A stretch of DNA of 43,153 nucleotides from Oscillospiraceae bacterium (GTDB lineage: Bacteria > Bacillota > Clostridia > Oscillospirales > CAG-272), in NCBI GenBank assembly GCA_015065175.1, contig SVQV01000006.1:1-43153 (forward strand). The letters run 5' to 3'. The position numbers and the translations under genes were made by a program. Below are positions 43,135-43,153 of this stretch, piece after piece (the stretch's first letter is position 1; every line of letters begins with the position of its first letter). The notes below the pieces were generated by a model, which was given only the letters and a program-made list of their open reading frames with translations, had not been told where the DNA came from and searched no databases.

Positions 43135-43153
43135 ATTTTTATTCCTTTAGCAA

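Noticed and set aside
1-43153. CRISPR arrays, insertion sequences, prophage or integrase genes
   Set aside because: No spaced direct-repeat array, transposase motif or phage structural gene was found on either strand.

Overview
This window looks like a piece of a chromosome from an anaerobic, low-to-moderate-GC Firmicute of class Clostridia, most like the gut Oscillospirales/Ruminococcaceae type. The main pointers are a YabM-like/HU/RqcP/YabP/YabQ/DivIC cluster resembling the Bacillus yab sporulation region, an oxygen-sensitive pyruvate formate-lyase with its activase, a CIRCE element, a ZTP (pfl) riboswitch, and strong AGGAG-type ribosome binding sites. There is no phage, insertion sequence, CRISPR array or integrase. 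The content is mostly core housekeeping and central metabolism. The species assignment is inference.

Layout. 1-553 (minus): 5' part of a Crp/Fnr-type regulator with a perfect palindrome on its own promoter. 804-2451: diadenylate cyclase CdaA and its YbbR partner, then a terminator. 2533-13652 (plus): a long housekeeping run with a COG2509 flavoprotein, RseC-like protein, RecJ, bifunctional Rel, Dtd, HemZ, a uridine-kinase-family protein and a YabM/SpoVB-like flippase. 13937-15753: HU and RqcP, then (behind a terminator) YabP, YabQ and DivIC. 15868-24921: a five-gene glycogen cluster (glgB, glgC, glgA, glgP and a GH13 hydrolase). 24975-31059 (minus): pflA and pflB behind a ZTP riboswitch, an unknown Cys-rich membrane protein, htpG behind CIRCE, and tRNA-Leu(CAA). 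31296-37635 (plus): a degenerate prephenate-dehydratase-like protein, a TSCPD protein, phosphoglucomutase, LepA, HemW and a DUF1292 protein. 37645-37907: a structured non-coding RNA that resembles 6S RNA, with its own terminator. 38009-43134 (plus): an SGNH hydrolase, a DUF1294 protein, a three-gene glycerol-3-phosphate dehydrogenase-like operon and a HAD-IIA phosphatase.

How it fits together. Glucose-1-phosphate links the glycogen cluster to glycolysis through the phosphoglucomutase at 32551. Pyruvate formate-lyase supplies acetyl-CoA and formate, and the ZTP riboswitch connects formate supply to one-carbon/purine status. CdaA (c-di-AMP) and Rel ((p)ppGpp) are two nucleotide second-messenger enzymes close together. 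RqcP, HtpG and Dtd are protein quality-control factors. Eleven promoters could be read directly, and all have a 17-bp spacer.

The most novel items are: (1) the 320-residue protein at 31296, which keeps one lobe of a prephenate dehydratase, the TRF motif and an ACT-like tail but has lost the second lobe and the ENS active-site motif; (2) the structured RNA at 37645-37850; (3) the conserved-looking Cys-rich membrane protein immediately downstream of htpG; (4) the palindrome at 575-590 between the -10 box and the start codon of the Crp/Fnr gene. No wholly new multi-gene system could be demonstrated.
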